From DAITQM01 sp036832975 (lineage in GTDB: Bacteria > Pseudomonadota > Gammaproteobacteria > Xanthomonadales > Wenzhouxiangellaceae): 64,000 nucleotides of DNA. Position numbers and translations under genes: made by a program. The notes beneath the pieces are model-generated. The model did no database searches. It saw only the letters and a program-made list of their open reading frames with translations, and was not told the origin of the DNA. Where the stretch lies: contig DAITQM010000002.1 in NCBI GenBank assembly GCA_036832975.1, positions 127,769-191,768 of the forward strand, given 5' to 3'. Position 1 is the first letter of the stretch; every line of letters starts with the position of its first letter. Shown in pieces: positions 16,199 to 24,835 of the stretch.

Positions 16199-16234
16199 AT
16201 ACTACTTGCCACGGTCATGCGGGGCAAGTATGCT
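16199..16234. promoter_or_regulatory. overlapping face-to-face promoters dapA/bcp
   Basis: Minus strand: TTGCCC (16227-16222), 17 bases, TAGTAT (16204-16199) toward dapA. Plus strand: TTGCCA (16206-16211), 17 bases, TATGCT (16229-16234) toward bcp. The two elements form a near-palindrome (ACTTGCC...GGCAAGT), so each promoter's -10 lies beside the -35 of the other and RNA polymerase could occupy only one at a time. Confidence 0.45.
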
Positions 16235-16278
16235 GCGCACAACAACCGTCTCGCCGCATCGCTTTATCTGCCCCGTTC

Positions 16279-16743
16279 ATGCCTGTGAACTTGAATCGAC
16301 CCGCTCCCGCCTTCGATCTGCCGGCCACCGGCGGCCGCCGCGTCCGCCGCCGCGACCTCGCCGGCCGCCCGGTGGTACTGTATTTCTATCCGCGCGACGA
16401 CACCCCGGGGTGCACCCGCGAGGCCCTCGATTTCCGCGCCCTATATCCCAAGTTCCAGCGTCGGGGGGCGGTCGTACTCGGCATTTCGCGCGACTCACCC
16501 GCCCGCCACGAAAAATTCAAAAGCAAATACGACCTGCCTTTCGACCTGCTCAGCGACGAGGACGAAGCCGCCTGCCGGGCGTTCGACGTGATGCGTGAGA
16601 AAACGATGTACGGCCGTAAGGTTCGCGGCATCGAGCGCAGCACCTTTCTGCTCGACGCCACAGGCACCGTCCGCCGCGTCTGGCGCAAAGTCAAGGTCGA
16701 AGGCCACGCCGCCGAAGTGCTGGCCGCCCTCGCCGCGCTGTGA
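16279..16743 (+). CDS. bcp: thiol peroxidase Bcp (peroxiredoxin Q)
   Basis: Reduces hydroperoxides in the cytoplasm. 154 residues with the peroxidatic Cys in TPGCT near residue 45. The resolving Cys found five residues later in E. coli Bcp is missing (TPGCTREAL), so it should act as a 1-Cys enzyme or use the distant Cys near residue 100. Chosen ATG 16279 gives the usual N-terminus. bcp next to dapA is conserved in gammas, although gcvR, which normally lies between, is absent. Confidence 0.93.
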   Translation: MPVNLNRPAPAFDLPATGGRRVRRRDLAGRPVVLYFYPRDDTPGCTREALDFRALYPKFQRRGAVVLGISRDSPARHEKFKSKYDLPFDLLSDEDEAACRAFDVMREKTMYGRKVRGIERSTFLLDATGTVRRVWRKVKVEGHAAEVLAALAAL

Positions 16744-16815
16744 TCCGCTGCGCCGCTGCCGGATCGGTGACGACCCCACCCCGCCGCGCCCACCGGGCCT
16801 GAAACAACGAAGCCG

Positions 16816-18222
16816 ATGACCCACCATTGCCTTTACGTTCTCGATACCAACGTGCTGATGCACGACCCGACCGCTCTGTACCGCTTCGAGGAACATGACG
16901 TCTATCTCCCGATGATCGTCCTCGAGGAATTGGACCACGCCAAGCTGGGCCTGACCGAAGTCGCCCGTAACACGCGCCAGGTCAGCCGCTTCATCAACCA
17001 GATGATGCACGAGGACGCCTCGCTCGCCGCCGGCCTCGAACTGACCCAGCCGGAAGGCCTCAAACTCGGCAACGCCCGCGGCCGGCTGTATTTCCAGACC
17101 GAACCGCTCAAAGACGAGGATCCGTTGATCGCCAACGGCTCGTTCGCCGACAGCCAATTGCTGCGCGCCGTGCGCGATATCGCGCGGCGTATGCCGGACC
17201 ACCGCGTCATTCTGGTGTCCAAGGACATCAACCTGCGCATCAAGGCGGCGATCTACGGTATTCCGGCCGAGGATTACCACAACGACCGGGCGCTCGACGA
17301 CCTCAATCTGCTCTATCAGGGACAGGTGCTCGCCGGCGCCGATTTCTGGGAGCGCTACCCGCAAATCGAATCGTGGAACGCCAGCGGCCGCACCTGGTAC
17401 CGCTGCCGCCGCCAACCCGGCGACGAGTGGTACCCCAACCAATGTCTGGCGATCCAGGGCGCCGCGGGCGATCAAACCGGCGATAGCAGTGTCGAGGCGC
17501 TGGTCAAGGTCGTCGACGAGGCCACTTTCGCCTTCGTCATCGCCGACGACTACCGGACGGCGGCCCATGCCGTGTGGGGCATCCAAGCGCGTAACCGCGA
17601 ACAGAACTTCGCCTTCAATCTGCTGCTCGACCCTGAAGTCGAGTTCGTCTCGCTGCTGGGCACGGCCGGCACCGGCAAGACGCTGCTGACGCTGGCCGCC
17701 GGCCTGGCCCAGACGCTCGACGATAAACGTTACCGCGAGATCATCATGACCCGCGCCGCGGTGCCGGTCGGCGAGGAAATCGGCTACCTGCCGGGCAGCG
17801 AAGAAGAAAAAATGACACCGTGGATGGGGGCGCTGACCGACAACCTCGAAGTGCTGACCAACCCCGAAGACGACAGCGAATGGGCGCGCGCCGTGACCAA
17901 CGATCTTTTGACCAGCAAGATCAAGATCCGGGCGATGAATTTTATGCGCGGCCGGACTTTTCTGAACCGCTACGTGATCATCGACGAAACTCAGAACCTG
18001 ACGCCCAAACAAATGAAAACCCTGATCACCCGCGCCGGGCCGGGCACCAAGATCGTCTGTCTCGGCAACGTCGAACAGATCGACACGCCCTACCTCACCG
18101 AAACCACTTCGGGGCTGACTTTCGCCGTCGATCGTTTCAAGACCTGGTTGCACAGCGGTCATATCACGCTGCGTCGCGGCGAACGTTCGCGGCTTGCCGA
18201 TTTCGCCTCGCAAAATCTTTAG
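16816..18222 (+). CDS. PhoH2-type PIN-domain ATPase
   Basis: 468 residues. An N-terminal PIN nuclease domain (LDTNVLMHDP with first acidic residue, EELDHAK, DSQLLRAV, LVSKDINLRIKA; about 1-150) is fused to a C-terminal PhoH ATPase with Walker A GTAGTGKT near residue 283 and Walker B YVIIDETQN near residue 390. The fusion is the PhoH2/YlaK class, known as RNA helicase/RNase candidates. It lies 72 bases after bcp and 13 bases before amgK, probably in one transcript. No antitoxin-like gene is visible directly upstream. Confidence 0.93.
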   Translation: MTHHCLYVLDTNVLMHDPTALYRFEEHDVYLPMIVLEELDHAKLGLTEVARNTRQVSRFINQMMHEDASLAAGLELTQPEGLKLGNARGRLYFQTEPLKDEDPLIANGSFADSQLLRAVRDIARRMPDHRVILVSKDINLRIKAAIYGIPAEDYHNDRALDDLNLLYQGQVLAGADFWERYPQIESWNASGRTWYRCRRQPGDEWYPNQCLAIQGAAGDQTGDSSVEALVKVVDEATFAFVIADDYRTAAHAVWGIQARNREQNFAFNLLLDPEVEFVSLLGTAGTGKTLLTLAAGLAQTLDDKRYREIIMTRAAVPVGEEIGYLPGSEEEKMTPWMGALTDNLEVLTNPEDDSEWARAVTNDLLTSKIKIRAMNFMRGRTFLNRYVIIDETQNLTPKQMKTLITRAGPGTKIVCLGNVEQIDTPYLTETTSGLTFAVDRFKTWLHSGHITLRRGERSRLADFASQNL

Positions 18223-18235
18223 TTTCTCCAATATA

Positions 18236-19306
18236 ATGACAGTCACCGTGACTTCAGCGGCCGGGCGCGAGGCCCGTGATCAGGATCTCGCCGCCTGGCT
18301 GCAGCGGATACCGCGGCTGAAAAACCGGCGCTGGCGCCTCACCGCCGCTTCGGCCGACGCCAGTTTCCGGCGCTACCTGCGCCTGCACCACCCCGGCGGC
18401 ACACTGGTCGTCATGGATGCGCCGCCCGACCGCGAAGCGCTTGGCCCCTGGCTCGATATCCGCGACCGGCTCGCCGCCGCCGAGGTGAAAGTCCCCGAAG
18501 TCTATGCCGCCGATGAGATGCTGGGATTCGCCCTCATCGAAGATTTCGGCGCGCACACGCTGCACGCCGCGTTGCACGCCGGAGGCGACCGCGACAAGCT
18601 GTACGCCGCGGCTTGCGATACGCTGCTCGCAATGCAACAGGCCACGGCGACGGCCGGCCTTGCGCCTTACGACGAAAGCCGGCTCGGCGCCGAGCTGGAC
18701 CTGTTCCCCACTTGGTTCCTCCACCGCCACCTTGGCATCGAACCCGGTTGCGACACCTGGGATCAGATCGAACAGGCTTTCCGCCTGCTGCTCAACGCCG
18801 CCCTCGGCCAGCGCAAAACATTCGTCCACCGCGATTACCACAGCCGCAACCTGATGGTGCTCGGCGAGACGACCGGCGCTGTGCGCCTCGGCGTCATCGA
18901 TTTTCAAGACGCCGTACTCGGGCCGGTGACCTATGACCTGGTCTCGCTGCTCAAGGATTGTTACGTACCCCACGACAACGACTGGCGGCAGCGCCAGCGG
19001 ACGCGGCACTGGCAGCGGCTCGACGCCGCCGGTCTGGTCGCCTGTCGTGTCGATGAATTCGCCCGCGGCCACGAGTTGATGGGCGTGCAGCGCCATCTCA
19101 AGGTGCTCGGTATCTTCTGCCGGCTGTGCTACCGTGACGGTAAAACCGATTACCTCCAATACCTGCCGCACGTGCTCGACATGACCTTGGACGGCGCGGC
19201 GCAGGAACCGGCATTGGCCGAGTTCGCGCGCTGGCTCAAGGCTCTGTGCCGGGGCCGGGATCTGACCGCGCAGCGCCTCGCCGGCGGTACGGAGGGCGGC
19301 CGGTGA
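18236..19306 (+). CDS. amgK: N-acetylmuramate/N-acetylglucosamine kinase
   Basis: Phosphorylates the anomeric position of MurNAc/GlcNAc in peptidoglycan recycling. 356 residues of the aminoglycoside phosphotransferase fold: catalytic HRDYHSRNL and metal-binding VIDFQDAVLGP. The pairing with murU directly downstream (GTGA overlap) identifies the anomeric recycling shortcut to UDP-MurNAc known from Pseudomonas, which bypasses MurA and can give fosfomycin tolerance. ATG 18236 is chosen over an upstream TTG inside the phoH gene end. Confidence 0.93.
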   Translation: MTVTVTSAAGREARDQDLAAWLQRIPRLKNRRWRLTAASADASFRRYLRLHHPGGTLVVMDAPPDREALGPWLDIRDRLAAAEVKVPEVYAADEMLGFALIEDFGAHTLHAALHAGGDRDKLYAAACDTLLAMQQATATAGLAPYDESRLGAELDLFPTWFLHRHLGIEPGCDTWDQIEQAFRLLLNAALGQRKTFVHRDYHSRNLMVLGETTGAVRLGVIDFQDAVLGPVTYDLVSLLKDCYVPHDNDWRQRQRTRHWQRLDAAGLVACRVDEFARGHELMGVQRHLKVLGIFCRLCYRDGKTDYLQYLPHVLDMTLDGAAQEPALAEFARWLKALCRGRDLTAQRLAGGTEGGR

Positions 19307-19971
19307 AAGCGATGCTGCTCGCCGCCGGCCGCGGCGAGCGCCTCGGCGCGCTGACCGAACAGCAGCCCAAACCGCTGCTCGAAGTCGGCGGCCGGCCGCT
19401 GATCGAACATCACGTCACGGCGCTCAAACGCGCCGGCTTCACCGACCTCGTGATCAACCTCGGCTGGCGCGGCAGCGCGATCCGCGAGCACCTCGGCGAC
19501 GGCGCGGCATTCGGCGTAACGATCGCCTACAGCGCAGAACCCGAGAATGAACCGCTGGAAACCGGCGGCGGCATCCACCACGCCCTGCCGCTGCTCGGCG
19601 CCGGGCCGTTCGCCGTCGTCAACAGCGATCTGTGGTGCGACTATCCCCTGCATCACCTGCGCTGGATCAAAACCGCGCTCGCCCATCTGATCCTGGTCGC
19701 CAACCCGGCGCACCATCCAGCCGGCGATTTCGTACTGCGCGAGGGCTATGTGGCGATGCCCGAAGACCCCGGCCCGACGCTGACTTACGCCGGCATCGCG
19801 GTGTTGCACCCGGAACTGTTCGCCGGCCGCGCCCCCGGCCGCTATCGTCTCGCCCCCCTGCTCGCCGCCGCCGCCCGCCGCCGCCAAGTCACCGGCAGCG
19901 AACACCACGGCCTGTGGATCGACATCGGCACCCCCGAACGCCTCGCCGCGGCCCGCCAGGCGGCGGGGTGA
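19303..19971 (+). CDS. murU: N-acetylmuramate-1-phosphate uridylyltransferase
   Basis: Forms UDP-MurNAc from MurNAc-1-phosphate and UTP. 222 residues, a sugar nucleotidyltransferase with LLAAGRGERLG, QPKPLLEVGGRPLI, ETGGGIHHALP and VVNSDLWCD (metal-binding Asp). Start GTG 19303 overlaps the amgK stop by four bases and has GGAGGG six to eleven bases upstream; the ATG at 19312 would cut the conserved first strand. Length equals known MurU. Confidence 0.94.
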   Translation: MKAMLLAAGRGERLGALTEQQPKPLLEVGGRPLIEHHVTALKRAGFTDLVINLGWRGSAIREHLGDGAAFGVTIAYSAEPENEPLETGGGIHHALPLLGAGPFAVVNSDLWCDYPLHHLRWIKTALAHLILVANPAHHPAGDFVLREGYVAMPEDPGPTLTYAGIAVLHPELFAGRAPGRYRLAPLLAAAARRRQVTGSEHHGLWIDIGTPERLAAARQAAG

Positions 19972-19987
19972 TCGAGCGGAATGGGCC

Positions 19988-20013
19988 GGTGGCCCGGCAT
20001 GCGCCGGGCCACC
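19988..20013. terminator. hairpin between convergent murU and DUF4785-like gene
   Basis: An 11-base perfect GC-rich stem, GGTGGCCCGGC / GCCGGGCCACC, with a four-base ATGC loop. There is no T tract. Its position between convergent genes fits a bidirectional transcription stop. Confidence 0.5.
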
Positions 20014-20023
20014 CTGGCTGGCA

Positions 20024-21280
20024 TTACTTGACAACCACCGCCCGCGCTTGCCGTTGCAAGAGCGCCAGGCGCGACTGATCAGACAGCCGTAAATCGCGTA
20101 GTTCGAAGGGTGGATTGATACCCTTCTGGGCTAGAACAGCAGCGTCGAACGCCATCTCGATGCGGCCGGTGCCCGGGTTCAACCAGGCGGCGCTGTGTGC
20201 CGCGCCGAGCGGCTTGAAGCCGCCATTTTCGACGGTACCATATAAAACACCGGAGACTTGATAACGTCCGGGAACGCTGTTTTGTACACCCAGTCCAAAT
20301 ACCAATCCGGAGGACGTTCGGCTGATGTCCACCGCGCCGGTCAAGCGCGCCGTCGGCAGTGCAACCTGAAGCGCGGTTTTCACATCGCGCCGGACGCGCA
20401 GACCGTGCGCCCGGCCATCGAACAGCGCATGGATCTCCCACAAGCCGGTAGCCGCCGCGGCCTGGGCCGGCAGAATCGCGCGGTAACGGTCGCCGGCTCC
20501 GATGAAGGTCAGCGGTGCGACCGTTTTGCCGTCCGGCGAAACGGCAAACCCCGAAACGTCGCCGGCGGCATGGGCGACGGCAAAATCGATCGTGACCGTC
20601 TCGCCGGCCAGGTAGGCGCTGCGCCCGGTACCGACGGTGGCCACGACGTCGCTGGCCGGCTCGTGGACGTGCACGACGAACCGATCATCCGGCCGCCCGG
20701 TATTGGCCAGGCTGAGGCGCAATGTGCCGGGTTCGACCTCGGGGCGCAGGCGAAAAGCCAGTGTCCCTTCCGGGAAATCGGCACCCGCGGCGCGCAACTG
20801 TTCGGCGCTGACCAGCGACGCCACGGCACTCGTCTGGTCGAGCGCCCGGCCGCGGCTTTCGAGGTGCAGATCGGGAGCCCGAAGTGACACGCCGGGATCG
20901 TCGAGCGGGCTGATCCGGATGACCGCGCTGCGGCTGACCGTATCGATCTCCACGCCCTCGGCCAACTCGCGGCCGCTGACATCCAGCCAGTATTGGCGGC
21001 TTTCGCCGATATGTCCCGCATCGGCAGCGGCCAGCGCAGTATCGGCCGGCAGCGACCAACTGTACGCCATCGGCGTCCGGTTGGTATTGAGCGACGCCGG
21101 CAGGGTGCTTGCCGGAGCGGCGAGCGCCGCGGGCGCCATATCCCCCGCCTGGGCGGGCAACCATGTCGCCTGTCCAGCCGCTGGTAGCGGGCGGGCGGCG
21201 GTGTTGAGTTGCGCCACGGCCGCCGCGGGCGCGCCGAGCGTGAACAGCAGCGCGCCATAAAACATCGACTTGCTTTTCAT
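20024..21280 (-). CDS. secreted DUF4785-like protein
   Basis: 418 residues starting with a signal peptide (about 1-23, ending AVA-Q). The rest is beta-rich and resembles the DUF4785 family of exported proteins with Ig-like modules; this family name is a recollection-level match. Repeated short motifs include AAAD, GRPDDRFVVHVHEP and a C-terminal WLNPGTGRIEMAFD module. A purine-rich RBS (GAGAGAGGAA) sits next to ATG 21280. It follows the lipase-like gene by 16 bases, so the two exported proteins are probably co-transcribed and may act together. Confidence 0.6.
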   Translation of the reverse strand: MKSKSMFYGALLFTLGAPAAAVAQLNTAARPLPAAGQATWLPAQAGDMAPAALAAPASTLPASLNTNRTPMAYSWSLPADTALAAADAGHIGESRQYWLDVSGRELAEGVEIDTVSRSAVIRISPLDDPGVSLRAPDLHLESRGRALDQTSAVASLVSAEQLRAAGADFPEGTLAFRLRPEVEPGTLRLSLANTGRPDDRFVVHVHEPASDVVATVGTGRSAYLAGETVTIDFAVAHAAGDVSGFAVSPDGKTVAPLTFIGAGDRYRAILPAQAAAATGLWEIHALFDGRAHGLRVRRDVKTALQVALPTARLTGAVDISRTSSGLVFGLGVQNSVPGRYQVSGVLYGTVENGGFKPLGAAHSAAWLNPGTGRIEMAFDAAVLAQKGINPPFELRDLRLSDQSRLALLQRQARAVVVK

Positions 21281-21296
21281 TTCCTCTCTCCCTGGC

Positions 21297-22208
21297 TCAA
21301 AGATCGTTGCGCAATATCACATCGAGGCCGAAACACTTGCGCCGGCTTTGATTGTGGCTCAGCGGTTCCTGGCCGATCGTCCGCTGGGTGTCGAAGAACC
21401 AAACGACACCGGCGCCGGCCTGACTGGAGCAATCGAGAAAACCGTCGGAACAACTGCTGAGCCAAGCCTGCGTGATCTCCAGGCCCAGGTTCTCAGCGTA
21501 ACCGCCGCAATAACTGTCGCTGTCGAAGATCGACGTTTCGACATCGGTGCCGACGATGGCGTAAAAGCTTCTGGGCAACGCCGGCCGGCCGGCTGTGCCA
21601 AGCAGCCAATTGGCGTTGTAAAAAGCCATCCAACTCGGCTGCTGCTGGCGCACCGCGTCGTTCTTGAAGCCGAGCAACCAGCCCAGGGCTTGTTCGAACA
21701 CGTTGCCCTGGGTCACCGCTTCGGCGAGCGGCGTGCCGAGGCTGGAAGCGGCAATGGCGTTGATCCAGCGGGTGTTGTTGATGATGGTCGGATAGCGGCT
21801 GTCCCACGTCGGATTGGAAAAAATCCAGCGCACGACGTTACCGCCGTTGGAGTGGGTGATGATGACCAGGTCGTTGATGCCCCGGGTGGTGATGAAATTG
21901 TGAAGCTGTCCGGCGAGACAGCCGGCGGCGTCCGCTTCCCACATGAACTGCGTGAAGTTGCAATTGACCACCAGGAAATTGGCCGAGTTGGGCAATCCCT
22001 GACGGATGGAATTGACCATTGCGGCCGTCCAGTAATCGTTCAGCGCATCGCTCTGGTTGCTGGTGCCGTGCACGAAGGCAACCCCGGTGACAGCCGAGGC
22101 CGATCCGGCCCCCACGCCGAGCGCCGCCGACAACAGCAAGCCGGGCAACACCCCGGCCGGCACTTTGGAGATGGCATGTTTAAGGCAAGAATAAAGACAT
22201 CGTTCCAT
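21297..22208 (-). CDS. secreted alpha/beta-hydrolase (lipase-like)
   Basis: 303 residues. A long signal peptide (about 1-39, ending ASA) leads into VAFVHGT, the oxyanion-strand motif of lipases. The nucleophile elbow reads IITHSNGGN near residue 119, giving Ser in a H-S-N-G-G context rather than the classical GxSxG. Asp and His candidates occur later (GTDVETS; LSHNQS). Several Cys pairs (CGGY, CSDGFLDCSS) suggest disulfides and an extracytoplasmic location. Strong RBS GGGGGAAAA before ATG 22208. Substrate unknown. Confidence 0.72.
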   Translation of the reverse strand: MERCLYSCLKHAISKVPAGVLPGLLLSAALGVGAGSASAVTGVAFVHGTSNQSDALNDYWTAAMVNSIRQGLPNSANFLVVNCNFTQFMWEADAAGCLAGQLHNFITTRGINDLVIITHSNGGNVVRWIFSNPTWDSRYPTIINNTRWINAIAASSLGTPLAEAVTQGNVFEQALGWLLGFKNDAVRQQQPSWMAFYNANWLLGTAGRPALPRSFYAIVGTDVETSIFDSDSYCGGYAENLGLEITQAWLSSCSDGFLDCSSQAGAGVVWFFDTQRTIGQEPLSHNQSRRKCFGLDVILRNDL

Positions 22209-22369
22209 GATTTTCCCCCTGATTCAGGTTCAAAAACGCGCCCAAAACCCAGGCGCACTGCGATGATAGCAGGAGAAACAGTGCGCCCGCTACCGCCTGA
22301 CTGCGGGCGTACCCGCACAGGCCGGCGGCACGCCCGGAATGACGCGCGCATGCCCGTTCCCTCGCCCCC

Positions 22370-22581
22370 CCGCTGGCGGGAACCCGCCTTGTTTCCCCCG
22401 CTGGCAGGAACCCGCCTTGTTCCCCCGCTTGCGGGGGAAGGTTAGGAACCTGCCTGGTCCCCGCTTGCGGGGGAAGGTTAGGAACCTGCCTGGTCCCTTC
22501 CCCCGCTTGCGGGGGAAGGTTAGGAAGGGGGTGTGATTACCGAATTCGATTCCCCCTCCCCGGCCCTCCCCCGCAAGCGGG
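22370..22581. repeat. family D palindromic repeat array
   Basis: This gene-free stretch holds at least four units of CCCCCGC-TTGC-GGGGG followed by AAGGTTAGGAA, joined by CCTGCCTGGTCC links, plus AACCCGCCTTGTT segments. It then inverts orientation near 22551-22581 (CCCTCCCCCGCAAGCGGGGG). It is the largest of the four family D arrays in the window. Confidence 0.78.
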
Positions 22582-22722
22582 GGAGGGTGAAATAAAAGTA
22601 CTCCCCCGCAAACGGAGGGTGAAATAAAAGTACTCCCCCGCAAACGGAGGGTGAAATGAAAGTACTCCCCCGCAAACGGAGGGTGAAATGAAAGTACTTC
22701 CCCGCAAACGAGGGGTGAAACG
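22582..22722. repeat. 32-bp tandem repeat (4.4 copies)
   Basis: Four direct copies of a 32-base unit starting GGAGGGTGAAATAAAAGTAC (22582, 22614, 22646, 22678) plus a 13-base partial. Units 1 and 2 look identical; 3 and 4 carry an A-to-G and unit 4 a C-to-T change. There are no spacers, so it is not a CRISPR. The unit contains half of the family D palindrome. Confidence 0.9.
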
Positions 22723-22811
22723 CGAAACGAGCAACGAACAACGTTTTTAACGACTACCCGATCGAGTCGGGCATGATGATCTGGACTTCCGGTATGAGCG
22801 GACGATGGCGT

Positions 22812-23972
22812 TCAGTGCAGGGCGTGGTCGAGGTCGGCGATCAGATCGGCGGCATCTTCGACACCGACCGACAGCCGGATCAGGCTGTCGCTGATGCCGA
22901 GTGCGGCGCGGCGTTCGACCGGTACCGAAGCGTGGGTCATGATCGCCGGGTGGTTGACCAGGCTCTCGACGCCGCCCAGGCTTTCGGCCAGCGCGAACAC
23001 TTCGAACCGTTCGAGCACGCGGCGCGTTGCGGCCAGATCGCCGGCCAGTTCGAAACTGACGATGCCGCCGCCTTGCCCGCCCATCTGCGTCCGGCACAGC
23101 GCGTGTTGCGGGTGATCGGCCGCCGCCGGATAGATGACGCGCTTGACGCGCGCGTGGCCGGCGAGATATGCGGCGATCCGCGCGGCATTGTCGTTGTGCG
23201 CCCGCATCCGCAATGCGAGCGTTTTCAGACCACGCAAAGCGAGAAAGCTGTCGAATGGGCCGAGCACGGCGCCGGCGGAGTTCTGGATAAATGCCAAACG
23301 CTCGGCCACGGCGGGATCGGCGACCACGGCGACGCCGCCGACCATATCGGAATGGCCGTTCAGATACTTGGTCGCCGAATGGACGACGATATCGGCGCCG
23401 AATTTCAACGGCTGTTGGATCAGCGGCGTAGCGAAGGTATTATCGACCACCAACAGCGCGCCCGCCTGCCGGGCACGCGTCGCGAGGGCGGCGATATCGG
23501 CTAAATTGAGCATGGGGTTGGTCGGCGTTTCCAGCCACACCATCTGGGTATTGTTTTTGAGATGGCGGTCGATCTCGCCCGCCCGGTGCAGCGGTGCGAA
23601 AGTGAAATCGAGGCCGCTGGAGCGGCGCCGGACCCGTTCGAATAAGCGATAGGTCCCACCGTATAAATCGTCCATGGCCAGCACATGGCTGCCGCTGTCG
23701 AGCAGTTCGAGCACGCTGGCGATCGCCGCCATCCCGGAGGCGAACGCAAACCCGGCAACGCCTTCTTCGAGGTCGGCGACGCAGCGCTCGAAAGCGAAAC
23801 GTGTCGGGTTCTGGGTGCGCGAATATTCGAAACCCTGGTGGACGCCGGGGCTTTGTTGGACATAAGTCGAGGTCGCATAGATCGGCGTCATCACGGCGCC
23901 GGTCGCCGGATCGGGGTCCTGTCCGGCGTGGATCGCGCGGGTCGCCAGGGAGCGCCTCGGAGCGGTGGTCAT
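22812..23972 (-). CDS. cystathionine gamma-lyase / gamma-synthase family PLP enzyme
   Basis: 386 residues of the Cys/Met metabolism PLP family: YSRTQNPTR, ASGMAA, DDLYGGTYRL, the ETPTNP and DNTFATP segments and the PLP Lys in HSATKYLNGH. Family sequence alone does not separate gamma-lyase from gamma-synthase. A cystathionine beta-synthase with CBS domains nearby (25391-26767, same strand) favours gamma-lyase and the reverse transsulfuration route from homocysteine to cysteine. RBS GGAGA precedes ATG 23972. An ECF sigma module lies between the two enzymes on the other strand. Confidence 0.9.
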   Translation of the reverse strand: MTTAPRRSLATRAIHAGQDPDPATGAVMTPIYATSTYVQQSPGVHQGFEYSRTQNPTRFAFERCVADLEEGVAGFAFASGMAAIASVLELLDSGSHVLAMDDLYGGTYRLFERVRRRSSGLDFTFAPLHRAGEIDRHLKNNTQMVWLETPTNPMLNLADIAALATRARQAGALLVVDNTFATPLIQQPLKFGADIVVHSATKYLNGHSDMVGGVAVVADPAVAERLAFIQNSAGAVLGPFDSFLALRGLKTLALRMRAHNDNAARIAAYLAGHARVKRVIYPAAADHPQHALCRTQMGGQGGGIVSFELAGDLAATRRVLERFEVFALAESLGGVESLVNHPAIMTHASVPVERRAALGISDSLIRLSVGVEDAADLIADLDHALH

Positions 23973-24018
23973 TGTCTTCTCCGCGAAAGGAAACAAACAA
24001 AGAAACAAAAATGGGGGC

Positions 24019-24069
24019 TTAGCAGGCTGTTGAAAAACGCCAGGATGACGTTTTTCAACAACCTGTTAG
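24019..24069. repeat. family B repeat hairpin
   Basis: Nearly the same as the unit at 14399-14450: TTAGCAGGCTGTTGAAAAAC ... GTTTTTCAACAACCTGTTAG. It lies in the divergent region between the gamma-lyase gene and the sigma factor gene. Confidence 0.8.
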
Positions 24070-24117
24070 AGGACCGAGCGCGGGCCATCGCTGATGGCAT
24101 GAAATTATACTCGATGC

Positions 24118-24262
24118 CATTTCCCCCTTCCTAACCTTCCCCCGCCAGCGGGGGAAGGGACAGATTACTTAATCTTCCCCTGCTGGCGGGGAAAGGGACA
24201 GATTAACTCACCCCCGCCAGCGGGGAAAGGGACGGATTAACTAACCCTCCCCGCTGAGGGGA
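24118..24262. repeat. family D repeat array upstream of sigma gene
   Basis: Four decaying copies of a roughly 40-base unit, CTTCCCC-CGCCAGCGGGG-AAGGGACAGATTA, each with an internal palindrome. The array occupies most of the 356-base space before the ECF sigma gene. I see no convincing sigma-70 promoter in the remaining sequence; the short AT-rich TTGCTTAAACTATTC at about 24285-24299 is the best candidate region. Confidence 0.7.
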
Positions 24263-24328
24263 AGGGGCGGGTTAATCGGCGCTTGCTTAAACTATTCATG
24301 AATTCCCGCACCCGGATTGACCTCTTTC

Positions 24329-24835
24329 ATGGAATCTTTCGAGGCATTATGGCAACGCCTGGCCGGGCCGATCCGGGCGGCGGTGGCTCGGGTTCGCTCG
24401 CCGGATGCCGCCCTGGACGCCGATGATCTGCTGCAAGAGGTCCGGATCCGGCTGTGGGAGGTGTACCGCGGTGACAACAATTCGGGCTTTCGCCCGTCTT
24501 ATTATCTGCGGGTCGTCAACAGTGCGATCATCGACAGCCTGCGCCGGCACCGGGCCCGGGCCCCTGGTTGCGACGATGACGCGGCGCTGGACAGTCTGCC
24601 CGACGACGCCCCCGGCCCCGAGGGCCGGCTGGCCGCCGAGATGCAGGCCGGGCGGCTCAAGGCGGCGATCGACGACCTGCCGCCGGCCTACGGCCAGGCT
24701 GTCGCCTTGTACTTACAAGGCTACACCGTCGCCGAGATCGCCGGGCTTTTGAAGTGCAATCCGGATCGCGCCCACAACCTGACGTACCGGGCGATCCGCG
24801 AGCTGAAGAAACGAATGAGCGAATGCGATGAGTGA
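24329..24835 (+). CDS. ECF-type RNA polymerase sigma factor
   Basis: 168 residues. Region 2 is DADDLLQEVRIRLW and YYLRVVNSAIIDSLRRHR; region 4 is DDLPPAYGQAVALYLQGY followed by TVAEIAGLL and a helix-turn-helix ending RAIRELKKRM. ATG 24329 is preferred to a TTG at 24317. The downstream gene overlaps by 8 bases and encodes a zinc-motif membrane protein, the usual anti-sigma arrangement. Target promoters are unknown. Confidence 0.9.
   Translation: MESFEALWQRLAGPIRAAVARVRSPDAALDADDLLQEVRIRLWEVYRGDNNSGFRPSYYLRVVNSAIIDSLRRHRARAPGCDDDAALDSLPDDAPGPEGRLAAEMQAGRLKAAIDDLPPAYGQAVALYLQGYTVAEIAGLLKCNPDRAHNLTYRAIRELKKRMSECDE

Noticed and set aside
22582..22722. CRISPR-like array
   Set aside because: The 32-base units are directly adjacent with no spacers, and no cas genes are nearby; it is a plain tandem repeat.
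22537..22741. Short proteins rich in FHPP/GGVLLF-type repeats
   Set aside because: They are the 32-base repeat read in three frames; no start signals or independent coding evidence.
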